A stretch of 64,000 nucleotides of DNA, taken from Melastoma dodecandrum. Lineage: Eukaryota; Streptophyta; Magnoliopsida; Myrtales; Melastomataceae. The stretch is taken from positions 558,001 through 622,000 of the forward strand of contig JARUPY010000292.1 of NCBI GenBank assembly GCA_029817715.1. Direction: 5' to 3'. Below are positions 25,185 to 34,230 of this stretch, piece by piece (position 1 is the first letter of the stretch; each line of letters begins with the position of its first letter). The translations under genes were made by a program, and so were the position numbers. Below the pieces are notes generated by a model. It did no database searches. It saw only the letters and a program-made list of their open reading frames with translations, and had not been told where the DNA came from.

Positions 25185-25730
25185 ATGGACGACAGCACTT
25201 CAGTTCCGAACCATGACCAGATCGACTTCGTCGAACTGACCGCCGACATCGTCTCGGCTTACGTGGCCAACAACTCCGTTCCGGTCCCCGATCTGCCGTC
25301 GCTTCTGTCCGGCGTCCATGCTGCGCTGACAGGGCTCGGCCAGAGCTCGGGCCCGGCAGAGCCGGACTTCAAGAAGGCGACACCCGCGCAGATCAAGAAA
25401 TCGATTACGCCGGACGCGCTGATCAGCTTCATCGACGGCAAGCCGTACAAGACGCTGAAGCGCCACCTCACCGGCAACGGCATGACGATCGAGCAGTACC
25501 GCCAGCGCTACGGCCTGCCGCCGGACTATCCGACCACGGCCTCCAGCTACTCGGCGATGCGCGCCGAGTTCGCCCGCAACGCCGGCCTGGGTCACAAGCG
25601 CCGGAGCCCGGCCGCGAAGCGTGCCGAGGCGTCCGGATCCGTGGCGGCCCCGGAGTCCGACGCCCACGAGGCGGAGCCCGCGAAGGCGGGCAAGGGCCGC
25701 AGGGCTCGCAAGACCGAGGCGGCCGAATGA
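25185..25730 (+). CDS. mucR: MucR/Ros-family transcriptional regulator lacking zinc-binding cysteines
   Basis: A 181-residue regulator. The N-terminal helical part (IDFVELTADIVSAYVANNSVPVPDLPSLLSGVHAAL) is the MucR oligomerisation region. The DNA-binding part (FIDGKPYKTLKRHLTGNGMTIEQYRQRYGLPPDYP then YSAMRAEFARNAGLGHKRR) keeps the Ros/MucR core, but the first strand reads ISFIDG where zinc-containing members have a C..C pair, so Cys-based zinc binding is lost. Zinc-free Ros/MucR proteins are known in Mesorhizobium. The C-terminal tail is Ala/Glu/Lys-rich. MucR proteins act as nucleoid-associated-like regulators of surface polysaccharide, motility and symbiosis genes. The AT-rich 25060-25130 region upstream is a likely autoregulated promoter. 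Confidence 0.87.
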   Translation: MDDSTSVPNHDQIDFVELTADIVSAYVANNSVPVPDLPSLLSGVHAALTGLGQSSGPAEPDFKKATPAQIKKSITPDALISFIDGKPYKTLKRHLTGNGMTIEQYRQRYGLPPDYPTTASSYSAMRAEFARNAGLGHKRRSPAAKRAEASGSVAAPESDAHEAEPAKAGKGRRARKTEAAE

Positions 25731-25951
25731 GGCAGTCGGTCAGGCGCTGACCATCGAGGCCGAGCCGGCGGTGCAGCGCCGGCCGGTCCGTGCTGCCCCT
25801 CGGGCGTCCCGCTGAGATAGGCCGCGCGTCGCGCGAGGCGGGCCGCCGCGGATCCCGGATCCGCCGCCCGCGCGCCCGGGCACGGCGCCCGAAACGCGGA
25901 ACGACCCGGGCGGCCCGGCCGTTGGGCCGTCGTCATCGTCAGGAGCCGCGC

Positions 25952-26212
25952 TTGAACCGGTCGATCCCCACCCTTCTCCTCGCCACCCTCGTCCTGGTCG
26001 GCGTCCCGGCCCTGGCCCAGGCGGCAGACGGGTCCGACTCCGGCACGGCACCGAAGGCCGAGACGGCGGGCAAGCCGGCCGCCGACACGCAGGATCCCGG
26101 CAAGACCGCGACCGAAGCCGTGACCAATCCGGCCGCCGTGCCGCCCACGGAGGGTGCGGTCGGTACCGGCAAGTCGCCGACCGCCGAGACCCCGCCGAAG
26201 CCGGGCCGGTAG
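25952..26212 (+). CDS. Small exported Pro/Thr/Ala-rich protein
   Basis: An 86-residue protein read from TTG 25952, chosen because CAGGAG stands 8 bases ahead and a signal peptide begins there (STPTLLLATLVLVGVPALAQAA-like). The mature part is disordered, rich in Thr, Ala, Pro, Lys and Gly. It resembles the 22076-22339 protein in plan. Unknown function. Confidence 0.6.
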   Translation: MNRSIPTLLLATLVLVGVPALAQAADGSDSGTAPKAETAGKPAADTQDPGKTATEAVTNPAAVPPTEGAVGTGKSPTAETPPKPGR

Positions 26213-26339
26213 ACCTCCCCGCCAGACTTCGAGCCCACCGGGGGCGGACGCGTCGGGTCCGCGGACGAACCGAAGCGACCGCGGCGAGGCTCCTCGGCGT
26301 GGCGAAGCCGTGGCCGTGTGGGCGAGGTAAGGGAGATCG

Positions 26340-27401
26340 ATGCGTCAAGACAGGGTCGCCCGACGCCGCCGCGAACCCGCCTCACGCCCTCCCCACGCAT
26401 GGTCCGGTCGAGACGGGCGCAGTCCATGGCTGCGGCTCGTGCGTCGCGCAGCCGGGATCGCGGCCCCTGATCCGCGCCTCTGGGGGCTGAGCCTCGCCCT
26501 CGTCGCGATCGACGCCGTCTGGCTGAGGCTCGCCCATGTCTCGGTGGCGCCCGGCGGCTTCGCCCTCGCTGCCGTACTCGTCCTTGCCCTCCTCGCCGCC
26601 GCCGCCTGCCTCGCCACGGTGAAATCAGATCCGCCGCTGCGCGGCATGGCCCTGGCCAGCGCGTTCCTGATCGCCTTCACGGTGCCGGTGGCGGTTCTGC
26701 ACTTCCTGGCCGCCGGCCTGGGGCTGCCCTTCGTCGACGGCGCCCTGGTCAATCTCGAGCGCGCTCTCGGCTTCGACTGGACGGCCTACGTGGCGTTCCT
26801 GGCCGAGCATCCCGCCCTGTCCTTGTGGCTGGCGCTCGCCTACCATTCCAGCGGGCCGCAGGTTGGCCTCGTGGTCATCGCGTTGAGCGCGACTCGCCGT
26901 CTCGGGCGGCTGTGGGCCTACACCCGGCTGTTCGCCCTCACGCTGCTGTGCGTGATCGTCCTCGCCTCCTTGTTCCCGGCGCTGGGCCCCTACGCCCATT
27001 ACGCGCCGCGCCACGTCCCGTCCGAGCATCTGGAAACCGTCGGCGCGCTCTGGCACCTGGAGCCGGTGGCGCGGCTGCGGGCCGGCACGCTGGACACGCT
27101 GGCCCTCGGCGACCTGCGGGGCTTGGCCACCTTCCCGTCCTTTCACGTGTGCCTCGCGATCCTGACCGCCTGGGCGCTGGCGCCCCTGCCCGTCCTCGGC
27201 CCGCTGGCGATCCTCCTCAACGCCGCCGTGATCGCGGCGACGCTCGGCGCGGGCGGGCACTACCTGCCGGACGTCGTGGCGGGCGCGCTGCTGGCGGGGG
27301 CAGCCCTGGCTCTCCGGCCTCGGGGTCGGATGCGCGGGCAGTCCATCGATCCGGTCCGGGCACAGGCGGCGCCCGCGACGATCGGCGCTGCGGATGCCTG
27401 A
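26340..27401 (+). CDS. PAP2-superfamily membrane phosphatase/transferase
   Basis: A 353-residue protein with about eight membrane helices, start ATG 26340 after a good AAGGGAGATCG ribosome site. The C-terminal half has the PAP2 motifs: LATFPSFHVCLAIL (PSxH) and GAGGHYLPDVVAG (HYxxDVxAG), here with Gly-Gly-His instead of the usual SRxxxxxH. Similar bacterial proteins act on lipid phosphates or inositol-phosphate lipid headgroups. It probably acts on the periplasmic face of the inner membrane; the substrate is unknown. The first 35 residues are Arg-rich and cytoplasmic. Confidence 0.8.
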   Translation: MRQDRVARRRREPASRPPHAWSGRDGRSPWLRLVRRAAGIAAPDPRLWGLSLALVAIDAVWLRLAHVSVAPGGFALAAVLVLALLAAAACLATVKSDPPLRGMALASAFLIAFTVPVAVLHFLAAGLGLPFVDGALVNLERALGFDWTAYVAFLAEHPALSLWLALAYHSSGPQVGLVVIALSATRRLGRLWAYTRLFALTLLCVIVLASLFPALGPYAHYAPRHVPSEHLETVGALWHLEPVARLRAGTLDTLALGDLRGLATFPSFHVCLAILTAWALAPLPVLGPLAILLNAAVIAATLGAGGHYLPDVVAGALLAGAALALRPRGRMRGQSIDPVRAQAAPATIGAADA

Positions 27402-27428
27402 GAGCGCGGCGGCGCCGCCCGCACGGCC

Positions 27429-27710
27429 ATGGTCCGGCGCGGCGAGCGGGTGGGCCCGATCGAGCGGCTCGCGGGCCAGCTGATCTTCTCGGTGATCGGC
27501 CAGTCCGCCGCGGCTGGGGCGCTGCCGCTCCTCTACGCCGCGATGGCCCCGGAGGCCGAGGGCGGCGCCGCTGGCGGACCGGATGGGGCCTGGGAGCGTC
27601 AGGGCCACCCGACCCACGCCGACATCGTCGCCCACGCCCTGGACAGGGCCGTCGCGGAGCGGCTCTGGTCCGTGTCGGAGCGGCTGACGGGACTCTCCCG
27701 CGCCGACTGA
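27429..27710 (+). pseudogene. C-terminal remnant of a short-chain dehydrogenase/reductase
   Basis: Only the last 90 or so residues of a retinol-dehydrogenase/protochlorophyllide-reductase-type SDR are left: FSVIGQSAAAGALPLLYAAMAPEAEGG, GPDGAWERQGHP and ERLWSVSERLTGL, which match the tail of that family. The Rossmann core with TGxxxGxG and YxxxK is absent, and the preceding gene ends just 27 bases upstream. It reads from ATG 27429 but is not expected to be an enzyme. Confidence 0.72.
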
Positions 27711-27756
27711 TCCGGCCCCGCTTGCTCCACCGTGCTCCCCTTCATAGATCCCCCCG

Positions 27757-29232
27757 ATGACGGCACTCCCCTTCGACAACAGCTACACCCGCCTGCCGGA
27801 GCGCTTCTACGCGCGCCGACCGCCGACACCCGTGTCGGCCCCCCGCCTGATCCGGCTGAACCGCGCGCTCGCCGCGGATCTCGGCTTCGATCCGGACTGG
27901 CTCGCCGGCCCCGAGGGCGTGGCCGCATTGGCGGGGAACACGGTTCCCGCGGGGGCCGACCCGATCGCCGCGGCCTATGCCGGCCATCAGTTCGGGCAGT
28001 TCGTGCCGCAGCTCGGGGATGGCCGGGCGATCCTGCTCGGCGAGGTGATCGACCGACAGGGACGCCGCCGCGACATCCAGCTCAAGGGCTCCGGCCCGAC
28101 CCCGTTCTCCCGGCGCGGCGACGGGCGGGCGGCCCTCGGGCCGGTGCTGCGCGAGTACCTCGTCAGCGAGGCCATGGCGGCCCTCGGTATCCCGACCACC
28201 CGGGCACTGGCCGCCATCGCCACCGGCGAGCCGGTGGTGCGCGAGACCCTGCTGCCCGGCGCGGTGCTGACCCGGGTGGCGGCGAGCCATATCCGGGTCG
28301 GCACGTTCCAATATTTCGCGGCCCGGGGCGACGTCGACGCCCTGCGGGCCCTCGCCGACCACGTCGTGGCCCGGCACTATCCGGAGGCCGCTGAGGCCCC
28401 GAACCCCTACCGGGCACTGATGGAGGCGGTCGTGGCCGCGCAGGCCGAGCTGGTGGCACGCTGGCTGCTCGTCGGCTTCGTCCACGGGGTGATGAACACC
28501 GACAACATGTCGGTGGCCGGCGAGACGATCGATTACGGTCCTTGCGCCTTCCTCGACGCCTACGATCCGCGGACGGTCTACAGCTCCATCGACCGGGCCG
28601 GGCGCTACGCCTACGGCGAGCAGCCGCGCATCGCCCTCTGGAACCTGACCCGGCTGGCCGAGACCCTGCTGCCGCTGCTGGCAGAGGACGAGACCGCCGC
28701 GGTCGCCGAGGCCGAGGCGGCGCTCGCGGGCTTCGCGCGGTGCTTCGAGGCGGCCTATCACGATGGCCTCAACCGCAAGCTCGGGCTCGGCGCGGTCCGG
28801 GAGGGGGACCCCGCCCTGGCCGGCGACCTGCTGAAGCGGATGGCCGAGAACCAGGCCGACTTCACCCTGACCTTCCGGGCCCTTTGCGGCGCAGCGGAGG
28901 ATCCGGCGGGCGACGGGCCGGTGCGCGACCTGTTCGTCGATCCCACCGCCTATGACGCCTGGGCCGGACGCTGGCGCGAGCGGCTGTCTCAGGACGGTCG
29001 TGCTCCCATCGAGACGGCGGCGGCCATGCGGGCGGTCAACCCGGCCTTCATCCCGCGCAACCATCAGGTTGAGGCGATGATCGCGGCCGCCGTGGAACGC
29101 GACGATTTCGCGCCCTTCGAGACCTTCCTGACGGTGCTGTCGCGACCCTACGCCGACCAGCCGGAGCACGCCCGCTTCGCGGCGGCGCCCGAGCGCGGCG
29201 GAGTCGGCTATCGGACCTTCTGCGGGACCTGA
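27757..29232 (+). CDS. selO: Protein adenylyltransferase SelO (YdiU family)
   Basis: A 491-residue pseudokinase-fold enzyme that transfers AMP from ATP to Ser/Thr/Tyr of proteins and is linked to redox stress. Signatures are complete: [24 protein letters not shown] near the N-terminus, the nucleotide-binding [20 protein letters not shown], the [20 protein letters not shown] helix, [10 protein letters not shown] (the metal/catalytic-loop region) and [13 protein letters not shown]. The C-terminus ends YRTFCGT with a conserved Cys, as in bacterial members. The length is normal for alphaproteobacteria. The start at ATG 27757 is in keeping with the family N-terminus ([15 protein letters not shown]). 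Confidence 0.95.
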   Translation: MTALPFDNSYTRLPERFYARRPPTPVSAPRLIRLNRALAADLGFDPDWLAGPEGVAALAGNTVPAGADPIAAAYAGHQFGQFVPQLGDGRAILLGEVIDRQGRRRDIQLKGSGPTPFSRRGDGRAALGPVLREYLVSEAMAALGIPTTRALAAIATGEPVVRETLLPGAVLTRVAASHIRVGTFQYFAARGDVDALRALADHVVARHYPEAAEAPNPYRALMEAVVAAQAELVARWLLVGFVHGVMNTDNMSVAGETIDYGPCAFLDAYDPRTVYSSIDRAGRYAYGEQPRIALWNLTRLAETLLPLLAEDETAAVAEAEAALAGFARCFEAAYHDGLNRKLGLGAVREGDPALAGDLLKRMAENQADFTLTFRALCGAAEDPAGDGPVRDLFVDPTAYDAWAGRWRERLSQDGRAPIETAAAMRAVNPAFIPRNHQVEAMIAAAVERDDFAPFETFLTVLSRPYADQPEHARFAAAPERGGVGYRTFCGT

Positions 29233-29255
29233 TGCCCCGCCGACGCCCGACGCCC

Positions 29256-29473
29256 TCAGGCCTGGGGCCAGGTGTAGATCTCGTGCACGGTGCCCTCCGC
29301 GGCCGGAACCAGTGCACCCGGGTCGCCGGGTTGAAGCCGTGGTCCCGGTACGAGCTGGCGATCCCCGACACGAGGGCCGCCGCCGAGGCGAAATCCGGGA
29401 TGTCGTAGGCCAGGAGCTGCGGTGCCGTCCCATCCGCTCCGGCGAGATCGCGTACGAGGATCGAATATGACAT
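29256..29473 (-). pseudogene. Small hypothetical gene with probable frameshift
   Basis: From ATG 29473 the frame gives a compact protein (ILVRDLAGADGTAPQLLAY, SAAALVSGIASSYRDHGFNP, TRVHWFRPR). Near 29306 it changes to Arg-rich sequence that would overlap selO antisense by about 185 bases. In the neighbouring frame the sequence continues sensibly as AAEGTVHEIYTWPQA and a stop at 29256. A one-base-type frameshift near 29300-29310 is the simplest explanation. An AT-rich promoter-like stretch lies upstream at 29475-29590. Family unknown. Confidence 0.6.
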
Positions 29474-29755
29474 ATCCCTTGCTTTCGAAAGAATGAATAC
29501 TGCCACTACGTCATATGTCATTGTGAACGCAGTTGTTCATCTCGAACGATTATCAAGGTTAATCGATTTTAATAGGATTTCGACGATTTGAGTGATCGTT
29601 TGGTCGTCCGGGCAGTGCCCAGGATGGATCACCCGCGAGAGAGACTTCGGTCGCGCCGCCGCTGGGAGTCGTGCGGGCCATCACGGCGGACGTGCTATCC
29701 ATCGTTGCCGAGGTGGAATGCGGCGGCCTGCCCGCGAACAGGAGAGCCCGGGACG

Positions 29756-30664
29756 ATGGTGAAGCGGATCCTCGCGGGCCTCGTCGCGCTGTGCCTCGCC
29801 GTGCCCTGCGCATGGGCGGACGCCGTCGTGGTCGCCTCCAAGCTCGACACCGAGGGGGGCGTGCTCGGCGCCCTCATCCTGCAGGCGCTCCGGGCGAAGG
29901 GCATCCCGACCATCGACAGGACCCAGCTCGGGGCGACGGCCATCCTGCGCCAGGCCCTGATCGACGGGCAGATCGACCTCTATCCGGAATATACCGGCAA
30001 TGCGGCCTTCTTCTTCGGACGGCAGAACCTCCCGGTCTGGAAGGACGCGCAGGCCGCCTACGAGACCGCCCGGACCCTGGACCTGTCGGCCAACGACCTT
30101 GTCTGGCTGGCGCCCGCCTCGGTCAACAACACCTGGGCGATCGCCGTACGGGCCGAGATCGCCCGGGCCCACGGCCTCAGGACCATGAGCGATTTCGGAC
30201 GCTACGTGGCCGGCGGCGGCGCGATCAAGCTCGCCGCGTCCTCGGAATTCGTGGCCGCACCCGCGGCACTCCCGGCCTTTGGCAGGACCTACGGCTTCGC
30301 GCTGAAGCCGGAGCAGCTCGTGATCCTGGCCGGCGGGGACACCGCCGCCACGATCACGGCGGCGGCACGGGGCACCTCCGGGACCAACGCCGCCATGGTG
30401 TTCGGAACCGACGGCAGCCTCGCCGCCGCCCATCTCGTCGTGATGGCGGACGATCGGGGCGTCCAGCCGGTCTACCAGCCGGCGCCGGTGGTGCGGGGAG
30501 TGGTGCTCAAGGCCTATCCGGAGATCGCGACCGTGCTCGATCCGATCTTCCGCAGCCTCGACCTGGCCACGTTGCGGGACCTCAACGGCCGCGTGCAGCT
30601 CGGCGGCGAGCCGGCCTCGGCGGTCGCGGCGGAGTTCCTCCAGCGGAACGGCTTCGTGCCCTAA
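29756..30664 (+). CDS. osmF: Osmoprotectant ABC transporter, substrate-binding protein (OsmF/YehZ-like)
   Basis: A 302-residue periplasmic binding protein of the OpuAC/glycine-betaine type. The start at ATG 29756, after GGAGAG, gives a signal peptide (ILAGLVALCLAVPCAWA). Typical segments are ASKLDTEGGVLGALILQAL, ILRQALIDGQIDLYPEYTGNA, the hinge region and GTDGSLAAAHLVVMADDRG. It is the first gene of a four-gene set with the order and sizes of the E. coli osmF-yehY-yehX-yehW system, which imports glycine betaine-like osmolytes. Family repeat C starts at its stop codon and separates it from the next gene. Confidence 0.9.
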   Translation: MVKRILAGLVALCLAVPCAWADAVVVASKLDTEGGVLGALILQALRAKGIPTIDRTQLGATAILRQALIDGQIDLYPEYTGNAAFFFGRQNLPVWKDAQAAYETARTLDLSANDLVWLAPASVNNTWAIAVRAEIARAHGLRTMSDFGRYVAGGGAIKLAASSEFVAAPAALPAFGRTYGFALKPEQLVILAGGDTAATITAAARGTSGTNAAMVFGTDGSLAAAHLVVMADDRGVQPVYQPAPVVRGVVLKAYPEIATVLDPIFRSLDLATLRDLNGRVQLGGEPASAVAAEFLQRNGFVP

Positions 30665-30772
30665 GCGGGTTTCGCAAAGGTGGTCACCGGCCTTGCGACC
30701 AAAACCTGCTGTCCATCAAGGACCTAAGCGGACGAAGCGTTGGCCTGCCAACGCAAGTTTGCTTAGGTTTGG
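30662..30772 (+). repeat. Dispersed intergenic repeat family C, copy 1
   Basis: Begins with the osmF stop codon and contains GTTTCGCAAAGGTGGTCACC, ATCAAGGACCTAAGCGGACG and TTGGCCTGCCAACGCAAG. Other copies: 34933-35022 and 39537-39628 (both inverted) and 46158-46254. Confidence 0.8.
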
Positions 30773-30818
30773 ACGGGACGGCGCCCTGCGGGCGGGCTGC
30801 CGCGGGCGGAGCGTCGGG

Positions 30819-32036
30819 ATGGACGGAACCTCTGTGTCGTGGAAACGCCCGGATCCGGGCGGCCCGCTGCGGGCGCTGATCCATCCGGGCCTCGATCCGC
30901 TGGGTTCGGTCTTCGCCGCCCTGATCGGTCTGAGCGTCCTGGCACTGCCCCTGATGACGGCCCGGCCGAACAGGATCGCGGCGGGGACATCCCTGATGCC
31001 GTGGACGGCCCTACCGGACGGCCAGGCTGTCGCGTTCGGGATCGTCCTCGGGCTCGCCGCGCCGCTGCTGGCCCTGCGGATCGCGCCGCCCCTGCGGCTC
31101 GTGGCGGGGGCGGCCGCGCTGCTGCTCCTCGGCCTCGCGGCCGGATGGGCGGCCGATCACCTGACCCCGCCCGGCGATCGCTACAGCCGGGTCTCGCCCG
31201 ATGCGGGCTGGTGGCTCGGCTTCGCGTCGGCCAGCCTCGCCCTCGGCGACGGTCTCGCCCGCCTGCGTCCGGGGCCCGGAAGCCGGATCGCCCTGCTGGC
31301 GGCCGCTGCGCTCCTGGCGGGGCTCGCCCTCCGCTCGGGGTTCTGGGACAACCTCTCGGTGATGCGGGAATATGCCGGCCATGCGGACACGTTCGGCCGG
31401 GAGGTCCGGACCCATCTCGGGCTCGCCCTGTCGTCGGTGGCGGCCGCCGCCCTGGTGGGGATCCCGGCGGCGATCCTGGCGCGCCCGGTCCCGGTCCTGC
31501 GGACAACGCTGCTCGGGCTCCTCAACGTCGTGCAGACCATTCCGTCGATGGCCCTGTTCGGGATGCTGATCGCCCCCCTCGCCTGGATCGGCCGGTCGGT
31601 CCCCGGGGCGGGCGATCTCGGGATCGCGGGGATCGGGCCCGCCCCGGCCTTCGTGGCGCTGTTCGCCTACGCGCTCCTGCCCGTCGCGGCCGCCACCGCC
31701 GCGGGGCTCGATGCGGTCCCCGAGCCGGTGCGCGACGCGGCGCGGGGCGTCGGCATGACCGGCCCGCAGCGCCTCGCCCGGGTGGAGCTGCCGCTCGCTC
31801 TCCCGGGGATCCTCGCCGGGATCCGCATCGTCCTGGTCCAGAACATCGGGCTGGCGGTGATCGCCGGCCTCGTCGGCGGCGGGGGCCTCGGGGTGTTCGT
31901 TTTCCAGGGCCTCAGCCAGAATGCGGGCGACCTCGTCCTGCTCGGAGCGCTGCCGACGGTCGCCCTGGCGAGCGGCGCCGCGATCCTGCTCGACGCCGCC
32001 ATCGACCTCAGCCGCCCGCGCGGGGAGGGGCCATGA
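30819..32036 (+). CDS. yehY: Osmoprotectant ABC transporter permease (YehY-like)
   Basis: A 405-residue inner-membrane permease. The N-terminal half carries extra membrane helices (VFAALIGLSVLALPLM, LVAGAAALLLLGLAAGWAA, IALLAAAALLAGLAL), as in YehY. The C-terminal half is the OpuBB-type domain with HLGLALSSVAAAALVGIPAAIL and the ATPase-contacting loop VRDAARGVGMTGPQRLARVELPLALPGILAGIR. Start at ATG 30819; the open frame before it is made of repeat C sequence. Its stop overlaps the ATPase start by four bases (ATGA), showing translational coupling. Confidence 0.88.
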   Translation: MDGTSVSWKRPDPGGPLRALIHPGLDPLGSVFAALIGLSVLALPLMTARPNRIAAGTSLMPWTALPDGQAVAFGIVLGLAAPLLALRIAPPLRLVAGAAALLLLGLAAGWAADHLTPPGDRYSRVSPDAGWWLGFASASLALGDGLARLRPGPGSRIALLAAAALLAGLALRSGFWDNLSVMREYAGHADTFGREVRTHLGLALSSVAAAALVGIPAAILARPVPVLRTTLLGLLNVVQTIPSMALFGMLIAPLAWIGRSVPGAGDLGIAGIGPAPAFVALFAYALLPVAAATAAGLDAVPEPVRDAARGVGMTGPQRLARVELPLALPGILAGIRIVLVQNIGLAVIAGLVGGGGLGVFVFQGLSQNAGDLVLLGALPTVALASGAAILLDAAIDLSRPRGEGP

Positions 32037-32965
32037 TCGAACTCGCGCAGGTCAGCCGCACCTTCGGCGCCCGCACGGTGGTGGCGCAGGTCAGCCTGCG
32101 GGTCGCGGCCGGCGCGATCCTGACGGTGGTGGGCACCTCGGGCTCCGGCAAGACGACCCTGCTGCGGATGATCAACCGCCTCGTCGAGCCGAGCACCGGC
32201 ACGATCCGGATCGCCGGCCGGGACATCCGGGCGGTGCCGCCGCACATCCTGCGCCGGGGGATCGGCTACGCGATCCAGGGCCACGGCCTGTTCCCGCACC
32301 GGACCGTGGCGGAGAACATCGCGACGGTCCCCCGCCTGCTCGGCTGGGACCGGCGGCGGATCGCCGCCCGGGTCGACGCGCTGCTTGACCTGTTCAACCT
32401 CGATCCGGCCGCCTACCGGGACCGGCTGCCGGCGGCGCTGTCCGGCGGCGAGCAGCAGCGGGTCGGGGTCGCCCGGGCGCTCGCCGCCGAGCCGCCGATC
32501 CTGCTGATGGACGAGCCCTTCGGCGCCCTCGATCCGATCATCCGCCGCCAGGCCCAGGCGGACCTGCGCGCGATCCAGCGGCGGACCGGCACCACCCTCG
32601 TGCTGGTGACCCACGACATGGACGAGGCCCTGCGCCTCGGCGACCGGATCGCCGTGATGGACCGGGGACGCCTCGTTCAGGAGGCCGCCCCGGCGGCGCT
32701 GATCGGCGCCCCGGCGACGGCGTTCGTCGCCGCCCTGCTGGGCGGCGGCGACCGGGCCTTCCAGCTCATGGCGTTGCGCGCGGTGGACGACCTCGTCGAG
32801 CCGGGTCCGGCGCCGGGGGAGCCGATCCCGGCGGGCACCACGGTGCGGGCGGCCCTGGCGGAGAGCCTGTGGTCGCAGCGTCCGGCCCTGCCGGTGAGCC
32901 GCGACGGCGTGCGCCTCGGCCGGGTGACGCGGGCCGCCCTCGAGGCGCAGGGCGCCAGGCCGTGA
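32033..32965 (+). CDS. yehX: Osmoprotectant ABC transporter ATP-binding protein (YehX-like)
   Basis: A 310-residue ABC ATPase with Walker A GTSGSGKTT (residues 34-42), Q-loop region AIQGHGLFPHRTV, signature LSGGEQQRVGVARAL, Walker B ILLMDEPFGALD and the switch His in LVTHDMDEAL. The C-terminal extension after about residue 240 lacks a clear CBS pair and ends in SRDGVRLGRVTRAALEAQ, matching YehX length. The gene overlaps the preceding permease (ATGA) and the following one (GTGA). Confidence 0.92.
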   Translation: MIELAQVSRTFGARTVVAQVSLRVAAGAILTVVGTSGSGKTTLLRMINRLVEPSTGTIRIAGRDIRAVPPHILRRGIGYAIQGHGLFPHRTVAENIATVPRLLGWDRRRIAARVDALLDLFNLDPAAYRDRLPAALSGGEQQRVGVARALAAEPPILLMDEPFGALDPIIRRQAQADLRAIQRRTGTTLVLVTHDMDEALRLGDRIAVMDRGRLVQEAAPAALIGAPATAFVAALLGGGDRAFQLMALRAVDDLVEPGPAPGEPIPAGTTVRAALAESLWSQRPALPVSRDGVRLGRVTRAALEAQGARP

Positions 32966-33705
32966 GGTGGCGTTCCGTGCTGCCGAAGCTCACGCTCCTC
33001 GCACTGCTCGGGGCCTTCCTGACCGCACCGCGGGCCTTCGCGGGCCTGTTCCGCCCCTTCGCCCCCGGCGACACGGCGCCGATCTACGCGCAGACCCCGC
33101 TGCTGACGCTCACCGTCAACCACCTCCTGCTGGTGGCGATCGCGACCGGGGCGGCCAGCGTGCTGGCCGTCGGCTTCGCGGTCGCGGCGACCCGGCCGGC
33201 GGGGCGCGACATCCTGCCTTTCGCCCGCGCGGTGGCCAATCTCGGCCAGACGTTCCCGCCCGTGGCGGTCCTGGCGCTGGCCGTGCCGGTGCTCGGGTTC
33301 GGCGCGGGGCCGACCCTCATCGCCCTCGCCCTGTACGGGTTGCTGCCGGTCTTCGAGACGACCTTGACCGGCCTGACCGGCCTCGATCCGACCGTGATGG
33401 AGGCGGCCCGGGGCATGGGGCTCACCGACCGTCAGCGGCTCGTCCAGGTGGAATTGCCGCTGGCCCTGCCGATGATCCTCGCCGGGATCCGGCTGACCGC
33501 CGTGATCGGCCTCGCGACGGCGACCATCGGCTCGACGGTGGCGGCCAGCACGCTGGGCGAGGTCATCATCTCGGGCCTGCTCACCGGCAACACCGCCTAC
33601 GTGCTGCAGGGCGGCCTGACCGTCGCGGCCCTGGCGATCCTGATCGATGCGGGTTTCCAGGTCCTGCAACGGAACGCGGCGCGACGGGCTGGATCTCCTT
33701 CCTAG
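32962..33705 (+). CDS. yehW: Osmoprotectant ABC transporter permease (YehW-like)
   Basis: A 247-residue permease read from GTG 32962, which overlaps the ATPase stop in GTGA. It has a first helix (LTLLALLGAFLTAPRAFA), then the OpuBB domain with HLLLVAIATGAASVLAVGFAVA, the coupling-loop motif VMEAARGMGLTDRQRLVQVELPLALPMILAGIRLT and the late STLGEVIISGLLTGNTAYVLQGG segment. It completes the heterodimeric channel with the YehY-like subunit. Confidence 0.9.
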   Translation: MRWRSVLPKLTLLALLGAFLTAPRAFAGLFRPFAPGDTAPIYAQTPLLTLTVNHLLLVAIATGAASVLAVGFAVAATRPAGRDILPFARAVANLGQTFPPVAVLALAVPVLGFGAGPTLIALALYGLLPVFETTLTGLTGLDPTVMEAARGMGLTDRQRLVQVELPLALPMILAGIRLTAVIGLATATIGSTVAASTLGEVIISGLLTGNTAYVLQGGLTVAALAILIDAGFQVLQRNAARRAGSPS

Positions 33706-33960
33706 AATCGACGAATGGTCCCGCGGGGTCGTACGCGCGGCCCCGGGGCCTGGAATCCCCCGTCTGATGGTTGGTGCCGACCAGAACGGCACCGGCACCT
33801 TGACCACACGGTCGGGGAGCCTGCGACGCATGTCCAGGCGTTCCGGCGCTAAAGGTCGTAGGGACCGTTCAGACACGGTTTTCCAACTCCCCGACTCGGG
33901 ATGGTCGAAGGCTCGTTTGCGGGGGCGTACCGCGGACGAAAGCCAGCCGGGAGGCGGGCC

Positions 33961-34167
33961 GTGGGTTCCAGCGATCCCGAATTGCGGATGCGCCAGCTTG
34001 CCACGCTGCGTGCGGCCTACGACGCCAGTTCCGACCTGTCGGACGTTCACGCCGGCCGGCGGGCCGCGCGGCACTCGAAAGCCCTGCTGGAGCGCATCCT
34101 CTTCGTTCTGGGCGGGCTGAGGAACGACGCCTCGAGCGCTCCGGGCAAGACGGGGTCCGAGGCGTAG
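33961..34167 (+). CDS. Small hypothetical protein (68 aa)
   Basis: Read from GTG 33961 after GGGAGGCGGGCC; a longer start at ATG 33901 is possible. Helical, basic protein (ELRMRQLATLRAAYDASSDLSDVHAGRRAARHSKALLERILFVLGGL). No family is recognised. The 255 bases before it, after the transporter operon, hold nothing recognisable. Confidence 0.5.
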   Translation: MGSSDPELRMRQLATLRAAYDASSDLSDVHAGRRAARHSKALLERILFVLGGLRNDASSAPGKTGSEA

Positions 34168-34230
34168 GAACACACCGACGGCACGGATCGGCGAGACGGG
34201 CGGCCCGGCTTGGCGCTATGAACCCTGGCC

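Noticed and set aside
29588..29755. Longer start for the osmoprotectant-binding protein
   Set aside because: The extension is Arg-rich and would hide the signal peptide that starts at 29756.
30693..30818. Longer start for the YehY-like permease
   Set aside because: The extension is translated repeat C sequence, not permease.
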